Shown: piece after piece, positions 19,022 through 33,100 of the stretch
How positions within the stretch are numbered: the stretch's first letter is position 1
Layout of the letters: the number at the start of each line of letters is the position of its first letter
NCBI RefSeq assembly: GCF_020037125.1
Contig: NZ_JAIQDG010000020.1
Coordinates: forward strand, 62,001-126,000
Direction of reading: 5' to 3'
DNA length: 64,000 nucleotides
From: Myxococcus sp. RHSTA-1-4
GTDB taxonomy: Bacteria; Myxococcota; Myxococcia; Myxococcales; Myxococcaceae
Made by a program: the position numbers and the translations under genes
The notes under the pieces: generated by a model
Databases searched by the model: none
What the model was told of the DNA's origin: nothing
Seen by the model: the letters and a program-made list of their open reading frames with translations, nothing else

Positions 19022-20236
19022 TCAGCCCGCGCACAGCACCTTCACTTCCACCTTCTGGTCGTCCGCGCGGCGCAGGCAGGAGCCCAGGAAGTACAGGCGC
19101 GCGGAGCGGTCCTCGCCGGAGGGCTCGTAGCGCAGGTCTCCCGCGGCCACCGAGCAGCGCTCCACCTGGCCATCCGCGCGCGTCAGCTCCACCTGGGCCA
19201 GCCGCGGATCCGGCAGGTTCACCACGTCGATGCTCTGCGCCACCGTGGCCAGCGCGGCGATGTTCACCAGCGTCTGCTGGTAGGCCTCCTTGCAGATGGA
19301 GTCGAGGTTGTTGAGGTCCTGGTCGAACTTCTCCGCCATGGCCCGCTGCCGGAAGCCCGGGCCATAGGACGTCGGGCAATCGACGTTGCGCACGAAGGTG
19401 CCGCCGGGAGTGACGTCCAGGACCGTGCCCACACTCTTGTCGGCCAGCCCCACCGGCCCAATCGTAGCCCAGAGCACCTCCCGGGAGGCGCCCGTCGAGT
19501 CATGCAGGCCCTGGAAGATGGAGAAGTACTCGTCCACCGACGTCAGGAGGTGCGCCTGCTCGCTGCAGATGTCCACCGACGTGTTATCGGTGAGCGTCAC
19601 CGGCGGCGGGCGCTGGGTGGAGCTGCAGTCCTCCTCGTCCGTCACCACCACCACCAGGAGCCGCGCGCCGTCCCGGAGGAAGCCGGCGTTTCCTCCCTCG
19701 GAGATGGCTGTCGCCGCCAGCGGCTCCGTCACCGCCAGGCGCACCGCCTCGAAGGGGGTCTCCTGCCCGCTGCCCTCCGTGCCCTGCGCCACCAGCCGGC
19801 GGAACTTCTCCACCAGGAATGGATCCGAGCCCTCGATGAAGCGCTCGTCGGTCGGCTGGCCCCCCGTGTCCGGCACCGGCTGCAGCCGGCCGGACTGATC
19901 CGGATATTCCCGGTCCAGTACCTGCCCCTGGAAGAGCACGCGCCGGTACACGGACGTGGTGATGACGCCCACACGGAAGTCCTGCACCACCCCGCTGCCC
20001 TGCGTGAGCGCCTCCACGAAGGCGGGCAGCTCCCGGGCGATGCCCTCCTGCTCCTCTTCCATGGAGGAGGAGTTGTCGATGACGAAGAGGATGTCCGTCT
20101 TCTGGGGGGCGACGACCGGGGACTCGCTCTCGCACTTCCCTGGCAGGGTGGAGCCCGGGTCGTCGACGGGCGACCTGCATGCCACCCCCAAAAGAGTGGA
20201 AATCAGCAACAGGTGGGCACAGGTACGGAGCTTCAT
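19022..20236 (-). CDS. Secreted lipoprotein with von Willebrand factor A-like domain
   Basis: The 404-residue product has a type II signal peptide ending LLGVAC (lipobox, Cys20), with GGGAGG 7 bases before the ATG. The next ~300 residues form a vWA-like domain with MIDAS signature DNSSSM (about residues 54-59), a hydrophobic strand LLVVVVTDEEDC and C-terminal disulfide-forming cysteines. Such proteins are abundant in myxobacteria and are thought to act in metal-dependent adhesion on the cell surface; the ligand is unknown. It diverges from lon. Confidence 0.85.
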   Translation of the reverse strand: MKLRTCAHLLLISTLLGVACRSPVDDPGSTLPGKCESESPVVAPQKTDILFVIDNSSSMEEEQEGIARELPAFVEALTQGSGVVQDFRVGVITTSVYRRVLFQGQVLDREYPDQSGRLQPVPDTGGQPTDERFIEGSDPFLVEKFRRLVAQGTEGSGQETPFEAVRLAVTEPLAATAISEGGNAGFLRDGARLLVVVVTDEEDCSSTQRPPPVTLTDNTSVDICSEQAHLLTSVDEYFSIFQGLHDSTGASREVLWATIGPVGLADKSVGTVLDVTPGGTFVRNVDCPTSYGPGFRQRAMAEKFDQDLNNLDSICKEAYQQTLVNIAALATVAQSIDVVNLPDPRLAQVELTRADGQVERCSVAAGDLRYEPSGEDRSARLYFLGSCLRRADDQKVEVKVLCAG

Positions 20237-20378
20237 GTGAGCCTCCCGGGGGGACGGCGCGCCCCGGGCGCGCCGCATCAAGCAGGGGGGGGCGAGCATG
20301 CCCCACCCCGGCTCAAGACGCGAGACTTCGGAGCAGCGTCCGGCATACGACGGGGGTGAGGAAAAACGCACACCGCGT

Positions 20379-20406
20379 TTGCCATGTGCGTTCTGGTTGT
20401 TACGTT
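20379..20406 (+). promoter_or_regulatory. Candidate sigma-70-type promoter of lon
   Basis: TTGCCA (20379-20384) and TACGTT (20401-20406), with a 16-base spacer, lie about 87 bases before the lon ATG. This is the lowest-GC part of the divergent intergenic region. The -35 is good and the -10 is moderate. An inverted repeat GCCCGG/CCGGGC at 20444-20466 follows in the leader. Confidence 0.35.
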
Positions 20407-20492
20407 GGTTCATCTGCCGCAGAAAACCGACAGATGTTCACCAGCCCGGCTGCCTGCTGACCGGGCTTGAGCAAGAGAAGAGGCCGAACTTC

Positions 20493-22976
<2,484 letters not shown>

Positions 22977-23011
22977 CATGAGGCCCGGCCTCACGGCCAC
23001 CAGGCAGTGAC

Positions 23012-23050
23012 ACGGGCAGGTTCCCTCCGGGGAGCCTGCCCGTTGTCTTT
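23012..23050 (+). terminator. Rho-independent terminator of lon
   Basis: ACGGGCAGG pairs with CCTGCCCGT (23012-23020 and 23035-23043), with an internal CCC/GGG extension, followed by TGTCTTT. The site begins 36 bases after the lon stop. Stem, spacing and T-rich tail all fit. Confidence 0.85.
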
Positions 23051-23172
23051 GCGGGCGGCACGGTGCCCTGGCTGGCATGGGAGGAATCACCCGAGGCCGG
23101 CCTTCCGCGCCGCCCCGCCTTCGCGCGACACTGCGGAACGGCGCCCCGGCCGTGGGCGTCACACCTGCCGCC

Positions 23173-24054
23173 ATGCCAGGAAACGCCCGACTGCTGGGAG
23201 TGGGACTCGCCTTGATGCTCGGGCTCGGCGCCGCGCGAGCGCTGGCTGAATCCACCGTTCCTCTCACGGTGGCGCCCACACCGGCGTGGCCCGCCCCAGG
23301 CGCTCCGCTCTCGGTGGCCCGGGTGCGCTTTCCCGAGGGGTTCGGGAAGCGGCGCATCTACCTGGACGCGGGGCATGGCGCCCAGGGGAACACGGGCAAC
23401 AAGTCCGTCACCTGCGAGGACGAAGAGGCGTTCACCCTTCGCATCGCGGAGGACCTGGCGCGGAGGCTGGAAGCCACGGGCCACTTCCAGGTGCGCATCA
23501 GCCGCAAGCCGGGAGAGCGCGTCCCCTACCCGTCCCGCATCAACGCCGCGCGGAAGTGGAACGCGCATGTGCTGCTGAGCCTGCACTCGGACGCGCGCGG
23601 CATGGCGATGCCCTGGGAGCCCGCGCCGGGACAGCAGTGCTACCGGCAGGACACGTCCCCGGGATTCAGCGTGCTCTGGTCCGAGGAGGCCGAAGTGCCG
23701 CTCCAGAATCGGCGCGCGGGGCTGGCTCGCGCGATTGCCCGTCATCTGGGGCAGGCCGGCTTCCGTCACTATGACGGCATGGACTACACGGGCCTCTACG
23801 CCGCCGACTCCGCCCAGGCCGGGGTGTTCGTCTCGCGCGTGAGCGAGCCCACGCACCGGCGCATCTTCGTGCTGCGCCGGCCGACCTTCCCCTCCGTCAT
23901 CATCGAGACGCACCACGCGCTCGACTTCGAGGAGGCCGCGCGCTGGCGCGAGGAGCGCACGCTGGAGGCGTTCGCCGCCGCCGTGGCCCAGGGGCTGGTG
24001 GACGCGCTCGCGCCGGCCGCGGCCTCGGCGGCCAACGCGACGGCGCGGCCCTGA
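23173..24054 (+). CDS. N-acetylmuramoyl-L-alanine amidase (Amidase_3), secreted
   Basis: The 293-residue protein has a signal peptide (residues 1-25, ending ARALAE) and an Amidase_3 domain with zinc ligands in LDAGHGAQGNTG, ETHHALDF and LLSLHSDARG. It cuts the amide bond between MurNAc and the stem peptide, so it should act in the periplasm on peptidoglycan. The ATG at 23173 is chosen because it starts the signal peptide; an upstream ATG at 23077 would bury it. It converges on the NRPS genes and is not obviously linked to them. Confidence 0.88.
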   Translation: MPGNARLLGVGLALMLGLGAARALAESTVPLTVAPTPAWPAPGAPLSVARVRFPEGFGKRRIYLDAGHGAQGNTGNKSVTCEDEEAFTLRIAEDLARRLEATGHFQVRISRKPGERVPYPSRINAARKWNAHVLLSLHSDARGMAMPWEPAPGQQCYRQDTSPGFSVLWSEEAEVPLQNRRAGLARAIARHLGQAGFRHYDGMDYTGLYAADSAQAGVFVSRVSEPTHRRIFVLRRPTFPSVIIETHHALDFEEAARWREERTLEAFAAAVAQGLVDALAPAAASAANATARP

Positions 24055-24071
24055 GCGGCTCCTGATTCCGA

Positions 24072-24095
24072 GCGGCCCACGCCGCCGGGGGCCGC
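24072..24095. terminator. GC-rich hairpin between convergent amidase and NRPS genes
   Basis: GCGGCCC (24072-24078) pairs with GGGCCGC (24089-24095) in the 102-base gap between the two stop codons. It could end transcription from both sides. There is no T-run on either strand, so the call is weak. Confidence 0.3.
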
Positions 24096-24156
24096 CATTC
24101 ATCGCCCCTTCTTCCTCAACGACCCCGGGCACCACCATTCCGGCTGCGCCTTCGGT

Positions 24157-27100
24157 TCAGCCCTCCTCCCGCCTGTCGCCGTCCTCCGCGGCCCCCTCGA
24201 GGTACTCCGCGAGCCGCGCCGCCAGCGTGTCCACGTGCGGCGCTCGCAGCACGCTGTAGTGGTCCCCGGGCACGTCCCGCACCGTGAGCCGTGACTTCAC
24301 CCAGCGCGACCAGCCGTGGGTGGCATCCACCGCGTGCGCTCGCTTCGTGTCCTTCGCACGCAGCAGCAGCACCGGCCCGCCGTAGTCCCCGGGCTGGTAC
24401 GCCGCGAAGGCGCGCATGTTGGCCCGCATCACGTCGCGCCACGCCCGGAGGTCCGCCTCCTCCACCTCCGGAGGAAGCCAGCCTGCCTCGCGCGCATGCC
24501 GGGCCACCCGGGCGAGCTGCTCGTCCTCGGACAGGTCCGCGAGCAGCTCCGGCCGCAGCGTCGGCTCCATGCCCGCCGTGCGCGCCAGGTCCATGGCCAT
24601 GCCAGCGAGCAGCAGCGCCCCCTCCGGCTCCCGCACCGGCACCTCGTCCGCCGGAGCGAAGCTGTCCAGCAGCACGAGCAATTCCACCCGCTGGCCCTGC
24701 CGCTCCAGCTCGCGCGCCATCTCGAAGGCCACCACGCCGCCCATGGACCAGCCGCCGAGCACGTATGGCCCCTCGGGGCGCACCGCTCGCACCGCCTCCA
24801 CGTACCTGCGGGCCAGCGCTTCCACCGACTCCAGCGGAGGTTCGCGCCCATCCATCCCGGCGGCCTGGAACCCGTGGAAGGGCCGCCCCGGGCCCAGCCT
24901 CCGCGCCAGCTCGCGGTAGGGCCCCACCGCGCCCCCCACCGCGTGCACGAAGAACACCGGCGTGTTCGTGCCCTCCGGCTGCAGCGTCACGCAGTGCCGC
25001 TCGGGGCCGTCGTGCCTCGCGCCCTCCAGCCACGAGGCGAGCCGCTCCACCGTGGGCGCCTCGAAGAGGGCCCGCAGCGGGAGGTCCACCCCCAGCTCCG
25101 CGCGCACCCGCGCCACCACCTGCGTGGCCAGGAGCGAGTGTCCGCCCAGCTCGAAGAAGTCGTCGTGCACGCCCACCTTCTCCACGCGCAGCACCTGGGC
25201 CCAGAGGGCCGCCAGCCGCTGCTCGGTGAGCGTCCTCGGAGGAACGAAGGGGCGCGAGGCCACACGCGCGTCGGGCGCGGGCAGTGCCTTCCGGTCCACC
25301 TTCGCGTTGGCCGTGAGCGGTAGCGCGTCCAGGCGAACCAGGGCGGAGGGCACCATGTACTCGGGCAACCGCCGCTGGAGGTGAGCGCGCAGCGCGCCCA
25401 GGTCCAGGGAGGGCTCCGCGGCGGCGTAGCCCACCAGGCGCTTGTCACCGGGAACGTCCTCACGCGCCAGGGCCACGGCCTCGCGCACGCCCGGGAAGGC
25501 GAGCAGCGCCGCTTCCACTTCGGCCAGCTCGACACGGAAGCCGCGCACCTTCACCTGGAAGTCCTTGCGGCCAAGGAACTCCAGCACCCCGTCGGGCCTC
25601 CAGCGTGCCAGGTCACCCGTGCGGTACATGCGCGCGCCCGGCTCCGAGGCGAAGGGGTTGGGAACGAAGCGCTCGGCGGTGGGCGCCGGGCTTCGCACGT
25701 AGCCTCGCGCCAGACCCTCGCCGGCGATGAAGAGCTCGCCGGGCACGCCCACGGGCACCGGCTGCATGGACGCATCCAGCAGATACACCCTCGTGGCGGT
25801 GATGGGCGTGCCGATGGGCACGGCGCCGGGCACCTGCGCCGAGGACGTCATGCGGAAGCAGGAGGTGAAGAGCGTGCTCTCGGTAGGGCCGTAGCAGGCC
25901 GTCACCGGGATGCGCAGCGTGTCGAGGACGCGGCGCACGTGAGGCGCGGAGATGACGTCGCCCCCCGTGAGCAGCTGGCGCACGCCCCGCAACCCGCGCA
26001 GGTGTGAGTCCACCATCTGCGAGAAGAGGCCCGCCGTGAGGTGGAGCGTGGTGACGGAGTGCTCCTGGAGCACGGTGGAGAGCTGGTCCAGGTCGCCCGG
26101 CGACGTCGGCGGGAAGACGACGAGCCGGCCTCCGTTGAGCAGCGGCCCCCAGACCTCGAGCGTCGACGCATCGAAGGAGATGGGAGCGATGAGCAGGAAG
26201 GACTCGTCCGCCGAGAGGTCCGCGTAGGGCGCGTTGCACACGGTGCGCAGCACGGCGCGGTGGGTGATGGCCACGCCCCGGGGCCTGCCGGTGGAGCCGG
26301 AGGTGAAGTCGATATAGGCGAGGTGCTGGGGCGACAGCGCCACCGTGGGAGCGTGCGCCGGTTGGGCACGCAGCGCCTCCTGGACTCCGTCCATGAGGAG
26401 CACGGGTAGCGACTCCGGAGCGGGAACGGAACCCAGGTGCGCGGAGGACGTGAGCAGGAGCACGGGCCGGGCGTCCTCGAGCATGGCGTCCAGCCGCTCC
26501 CGCGGGTACGAGGTGTCCAGCGGGAGGTAGGCGCCACCGGCCTTGAGGATGGCCAGCAGCGAGACGATGAGCTCCATGGAGCGCTCCAGCGCGAGCGCCA
26601 CGGGCGCATCCGGCCGCACGCCCCTCGCCACGAGCAGATGCGCGAGCTGGCTGGAGGCCGCGTCGAGCTGTGCATAGGTGAGGCGCCGCGAGCCGAACTC
26701 CACGGCGACGGCATCGGCACGCGCGGCGGCGACACGGGCGAAGACGCCCGTCATCGTCTCATCGGCGGGGAAGTCCTCGGGGGCGCGGTTGAAGCCGGCG
26801 AGGACGGAGCGCAGCGCATCCCCGGACAGCAGCGGCAGCGTGTGCACGGGCTGCCGGGGCCGGCCCAGCAGGGTCTCCAGGAAGTGCGTGAAGCCCTGGG
26901 CGAGCCGCTGCGCCGTGGCGGGCAGGAACAGGTCCGCGTTGTAGATGAGCTGGCCGGAGAAGCCCTCCGGGAGCTCGGACAGGGCGAGCTCCAGGTCGAA
27001 CTTCGCGGTGGGGTTCTTCACCTCGACGGGGCGGATGGACAGTCCCTCGCCCGCCAGCGCGGAGCGTGGCGCGTTGTGGAGCGTGAAGAACACCTGGAAC

Positions 27101-30100
27101 AGCGGCGAGCGCTCCAGGGAGCGGCCCGAGGCGAGCGACTCGACCAGCTTCTCGAACGGGATGTCCTGGTGGGCCTGGGCGCCCAGCGTCGCCTCGCGGA
27201 CCCGGGCCACCAGCTCCTGGAAGGAGGGCCTGCCCCCCAGGCGCGCGCGCAGGGCCAGCGTGTTGACGAAGAAGCCGATGAGGCCCTCCAGCTCGGCGAA
27301 GCGGCGGCCCGCGATGGGCGAGCCCACGACGAAGTCGTCCTGCCCCGAGTAGCGGGACAGCAGGGCCTGGAAGGCACCCAGCAGAGCCATGAACGGGGTG
27401 ACGGCCTGCTCGCGGCAGAAGGCGCGCAGTGCATCGGACAGCGGCCGCGAGAGCCGGACGGGAACGGAAGCCCCCCGGAAGGAGCGCACCGGGGGCCGAG
27501 CGAAGTCCGTGGGCAGCTCCAGTGCGTGCGGAGCTCCCTCCAGGTGCTCGCGCCACCAGGTGAGCTGCGCGTCGAGCGCCTCGCCCCGCATCCAGGAGCG
27601 CTGCCACACGGCGACGTCCGCGTACTGCAGCGGCAGCGGAGGCAGCGGAGAAGACTGGCCCGTGGAGAACGCGTGGTAGAGCGCGGCCAGCTCCCGCACC
27701 AGCACGCCGATGGACCAGCCATCCGAGACGATGTGGTGCATGTCGAGCAGCAGCACATGCGCGTCGCCGGCCAGCCGCAGCAGCGAGGCGCGCAGCAACG
27801 GACCGGTGGACAGGTCGAAGGGGCGCACGGCCTCGGTGGCCAGCCGGAGCGCCTCTGCCTCGCGGTCCTCGCGTCCGGTGAGGTCCACCACGGGCAGCGG
27901 GAATGGCGCCGCCGGGTGGATGACCTGGACGGGGGTGCCGCCGTCATCACGGAAGGTGGTGCGCAGGGACTCGTGGCGGCGCACCAACTCCGTGAAGGCG
28001 CGCTCCAGCGCGGCCACATCCAGCGTGCCTTCCAACCGGAACACGGCCGGCATGTTGTAGGCCGTGCCGCCGGGCTGGAGCTGGTCGAGGAACCACAGGC
28101 GCTGCTGCGCGAAGGACAGCGGCAGCGCCCCCTCGCGAGGCACCGGGCGCAGCGGAGGCAGGACGAGGCTCCGCGAGGCCTGCTCCACACGCAGGGCAAG
28201 AGCCCCCAGCGTGGGCGCCTCGAAGAGGGTCCGCAGGGGGACCTCCACACCCAGGACCGCGCGGAGCCGCGCCACCACCTGAGTGGCCAGCAGCGAGTGG
28301 CCACCGAGCGCGAAGAAGTCGTCGCGCCGCCCCACCCTCTCGACTCGCAGCACCTCGGCCCAGAGTGCGGCCAGGGTCTCCTCCATCGCCGTGCCGGGCG
28401 GCTCGTAGACGTGCGCCGTGGCGAGGGCCGATGCGTCCGGCGCGGGCAGGGCCTCGCGGTCCACCTTGCCGTTGGACGTGAGGGGGAAGGCCTCCATCGG
28501 CACGAAGGCCGTGGGCACCATGTATTCGGGCAGCCGCTGCTTGAGGCTGGCGCGGAGCGCTTCGGCCTCCACCGCCGCCCCCGGAGCGACGACGACATAG
28601 GCCACCAGGCGCGGGATGCCCGGTACGTCCTCGCGGCTCAGGACGAGTGCCTGCCGCACGGCCGGGTGAAGGGTGAGCGCGGCTTCGATTTCGCCCAGCT
28701 CGATGCGGAAGCCGCGCAGCTTCACCTGGAAGTCGGTGCGGCCCAGGTAGTCGAGCGTGCCGTCCGCCAGCCAGCGCACCTTGTCACCGGTGCGGTACAT
28801 GCGCGCGCCCGGGGTGGTGCTGAAGGCGTCGGGGAGGAAGCGCTCGGCGGTGAGCTCCGGGCGGCGCAGGTAGCCGCGAGCGAGCCCCTCGCCGGAGATG
28901 AACAGCTCCCCGGGGACACCGACGGGCACGGGCCGCAGCCAGGCATCCAGCACGTACACCTGCACGTTGGCGAGCGGGCCGCCAATGGTGGGACGGGTCT
29001 CGGGCCGTACCACGGAGGCGGTGGAGTCGACGGTGCACTCGGTGGGGCCGTAGACGTTGAAGGTGCGCGTTCGGGGCGCTGCGGCGAGCTGCTGCCAGAG
29101 GGCGTCGTCGATGGCCTCACCGCCGGGGACCAGCAGCCGGGGCGCGGAGCCGGCCAGCAGCATTCCGGAGCGCACCAGCAACCGCAGCAGCGAGGGCGTG
29201 CAGTCGAGCACGTCCACGCGGTGACGGTGCAACCACGCCAGCATGGCGTCGGGGTCCTGGCGGGTGGCGTCAGGGACGATGCACAGGCAGTGGCCATCGA
29301 GGAGCTGGACGAGCTGCTTGACGGAAGCATCGAAGGCCAGCGGGGCGTTGACGCTCACCCGCAGACCGGAGGGCTGGCCGGCGTAGACGGTGCGCGCCAG
29401 GGCATGGCGCAGGTTGAGCACGGAGCGGTGCCGCACCATGACGCCCTTGGGCGTACCGGTGGAGCCGGACGTGTAGATGACGTAGGCGAGGTGCTCGGGT
29501 GAGGTGACGTGGGGCGGGGGGCCCTCGGACTCGCGAGCGAGCGACTCGGTGATTCGCGGGTCGTCCAGGCACACGGCCTCCGCGGAGGAGCCCTCGAACC
29601 GCGAAGCGAGGTCGCGCCAGGTCAGGACCAGCCGGGCGCCGCAGTCCTGGAGCATGAAGACCAGGCGCTCGCGGGGGGAAGCCGGGTCCATGGGGACGTA
29701 GGCGCCGCCGGCCTTGAGGATGCCAAGGACGGCCACCACCATGTCCACGCCGCGCTCCAGACAGAGCGCGACACAGGCCTCGGGACCGACACCCCGCGAG
29801 CGCAGCCAATGAGCGAGCCGGTTCGCGCGAGCGTCGAGCCTGGCAAAGGTAAGAACCGAGTCCTCGAAGCGCACCGCGGGTGCATCCGGCGTCCTCAGGG
29901 CCTGCTGCTCGAAGAGGCGGTGGATGGACACGTCGCGCGGGAAGTCCGCGGCCGTGTCGTTCCACGCTCGCAGCACCTGCTGGCGCTCGGCCGGCGTCAT
30001 CAGCGGCAGCTCGGAGAGACGCGGGTCCGGGTTCGTAGTGACGGACTCCAGCAACACCTGGAGATGGTCCACCATGCGCGCCGCCGTGCCCCGGGTGAAC

Positions 30101-33100
30101 AGGTCCGTGTTGAACAGCAGGATGCCCGCGAAGCCGTCCGGCGTCTCCCCCAGGTTCAGCGTGAGCTCGAATCGGGCCGACTCGGTGCCCTCCACCTCCA
30201 GGGGCTTCAGCGACAGCGAAGGCAGCGCCAGTGCCTCCACCGGCGCGTTCTGCAGGACGAAGAGGACCTGGAACAGCGCGCTCCGGCTCAGGTCTCGCGC
30301 GGGCTGGAGCGCCTCGACCAGCTTCTCGAAGGGCAGGTCCTGGTGCTCGTACGCGCCCAGCGTGGACTCCCGCACCTGCGCGAGCAGCTCGCGGAACGTG
30401 GCCCGGGGCCGCACCTGCGCTCTCATCACCAGCGTGTTGACGAAGAAGCCGATGAGGCCCTCCGTCTCCGCCCGCGTGCGGCCCGCGATGGGCGAGCCCA
30501 CGCTGATGTCCTCCTGTCCCGAGTAGCGCGCCAGCAGCACCTGGAAGCCCGCCAGCAGCACCATGAAAGGCGTGGCGCCCTCCCGTTGTGCCAGTGCCGT
30601 GAGCGCGTCGCTGAGCGCCCGTGGCAGCCGCACCGGCACCGTGGCGCCCTGGTGTGACAGCACCGCGGGCCTGGGCTTGTCCGTGGGCAGCTCCAGGTGC
30701 GGCGGCGCTCCGGCCAGCCTCTGCTTCCACCAGCCAAGCTGCGCCTCCATCGGGCCGCCGCTCAGCCACTGCCGCTGCCAGACCGCGTAGTCCGCGTACT
30801 GCACCGTCAGCGCGGGGAGCGGTGACGGGAGGCCCTCGGAGAAGACGGCGTAGAGCGCGCCCAGCTCCCGCACCAGCACGCCCATGGACCAGCCGTCCGA
30901 GATGATGTGGTGCATCACCAGCACCAGCACATGCTCTTCGGGGGCCAGCCGTAGCAGGCAGGCGCGCAGGAGCGGACCGCGTCCCAGGTCGAACGGGCGA
31001 AGGGCCTCCTGCACGGCGCGGCGCCGGGCCGCATCGCGGCGCCCGGCCTCGGGCAGCGCGCTCAGGTCCTCGACGGAGAGCGGGAAGTCCGCGGGCGCGT
31101 GGATGACCTGGACGGGCTGGCCCTCGTGCACGGCGAAGGTGGTGCGCAGGGACTCGTGCCGCGCCACCAGGACGGAGAACGCCTGCCTCAGGGCGTCCAG
31201 CCGCGGCGTGCCTTCCACGAGCATACTGATGGGGATGTTGTAGGCGGCGCTGCCCGGCGTGAGCTGGTCGAAGAACCACAGCCGGTGCTGGGCGAAGGAC
31301 AGCGGCAGTGACTCCGTCCGGGGCACCGGGACCAGCGGTGGCGCCTCGGATGCGGAGCCGTCCCGGCGCGCGGCATCGATGCGCGTCGCGAGGGCCTCGA
31401 GCGTGGGCGACTCGAACAGGGTGCGAAGCGGAAGCTCCACGCCCAGCGAGGCACGGATGCGCGAGATGAGCCGCGTGGCGAGCAGCGAGTGCCCCCCCAG
31501 CGCGAAGAAGTCCTCGTCACGGCCCGGCTGTTCACCGCCGAGCACCTCGCTCCAGAGGGCCGCCAGCGCCTGCTCCGTGCCGGCCCGGGGAGCCAGGTAC
31601 TCACGTTGCGCTGACGGACGGGAGTCTGGAGCCGGAAGCGCGCGCCGGTCCACCTTGCCGTTGGGAGTCAGGGGCAGCACCTCCAGCGGCACCACCGCCG
31701 ACGGCACCATGTACTCCGGCAGCGTCTGGCGCAGTGCCTCCTGGATGGCCGCCGCGCCCGCTTCCGGTGCCACGACGTAGGCCACCAGCCGCTTGTCTCC
31801 TGGCGTGTCCTCCCTCACCACCACCACGGCTTCCCGCCCCTGCCGCCTCAGCGCCGCTTCCACCTCGCCTGGCTCGATTCGGAAGCCCCTCACCTTCACC
31901 TGGTTGTCCGCGCGGCCCAGGAACTCCAGCGTGCCGTCGCCTCGCCACCGCACCCGGTCTCCCGTCCGGTACAGCCGCTCTCCCCTCCCGAACGGGTTGG
32001 GCACGAAGCGCTCCGCCGTCAGCTCCGGCCTTCCCACGTACCCCACCGCGAGCCCGTCTCCTCCCACGTACAGCTCGCCCGGCACTCCCACCGGCACCGG
32101 CTGCATGGCGGCGTCCAGCACGTACGCCGTCGTGTTGACGATGGGCCGGCCAATGGGCACCGAACGGGTGCCCCCCGCATCCGGCGTGTCCATGCGGTGT
32201 GTGGTGGAGAACGTCGTGTTCTCCGTGGGGCCATAGCCGTTGATGAGCACACCGCCGGCCGCGAGCCGCTCCCGCACTCGCGCCGGTGGCAGCACGTCTC
32301 CTCCCGCGAGCACCTGCTTCACCCGGCTCAGCGCGCTCGGCTGGTGCGCCTGCACCTGCTCGAAGAGCGCCGCCGTCAGCCAGAGCGACGTGACGCCCGC
32401 CTCTTCCAGCTTGCGGCCCAGCTCCTCGAGCGAAGGCGTGCCCGCCGGGTACACCACGAGCTTCGCTCCGTGCAGCAGCGCGCCCCACAGCTCCAACGTC
32501 GACGCGTCGAAGGAGATGGGCGCCAGCTGCAGCCACACCTCCTCCGGCCCGAAGCGCGCGCAGTCGGTGCCCACCACCAACCGGGTCACCGCCCGGTGCG
32601 GCACCCCGACTCCCTTCGGCCGCCCCGTGCTGCCCGAGGTGAACATCACATACGCCAGGTTGCCCCCGCCCACCCGCGAAGGCGGGTTGCTCTCCGGCTG
32701 CCGGGCGATGGCGTCCCACTCCGTGTCCACGCACACCACCCGCTCGCCGCCCCCACCCACCACCTCCGCCAGCTTCTCCCGCGCCACCAGCACCGCGACG
32801 CCCGCCTCGCGCTTCATCCACCCCAGCCGCTCCCTCGGGTAGCTGGCGTCCAGTGGCACGTACGCGGCACCCGCCTTGAGGATGCCCAGCACGCCCACCA
32901 CCAGCTCCAGCGAGCGCTCCAGGCACAGCCCCACCCTCTCCTCGGCCCCCACGCCCATGCGCATCAGATGGTGCGCGAGCTGGTTGGCCCGGCCATTCAG
33001 CTCCGCGTACGTCAGCCGCAGCCCCTCGTACTCCACCGCCACCGCCTGCGGTGTTTCGAGCGCCTGCGCTTCGAACAGCTCCGCCAGCGACTGCTCGCGC

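Noticed and set aside
16412..20359. A 1300-codon plus-strand open frame opposite imuB, imuA and the vWA lipoprotein
   Set aside because: It is Arg/Pro/His-rich without domains, runs across three genes and their gaps, and is expected from the G/C-ending codons of the genes on the other strand.
20444..20466. Inverted repeat GCCCGG/CCGGGC in the lon leader as a terminator or riboswitch
   Set aside because: Only six base pairs with an 11-base loop, no T-run and no known riboswitch features; common by chance at this GC content.
26437..29502. Long plus-strand open frames opposite the NRPS genes (also near 36211-40545 and 49410-53906)
   Set aside because: These are the reverse reading of highly GC-biased NRPS codons; composition is His/Arg/Gln-rich with no recognisable fold and no ribosome binding sites.
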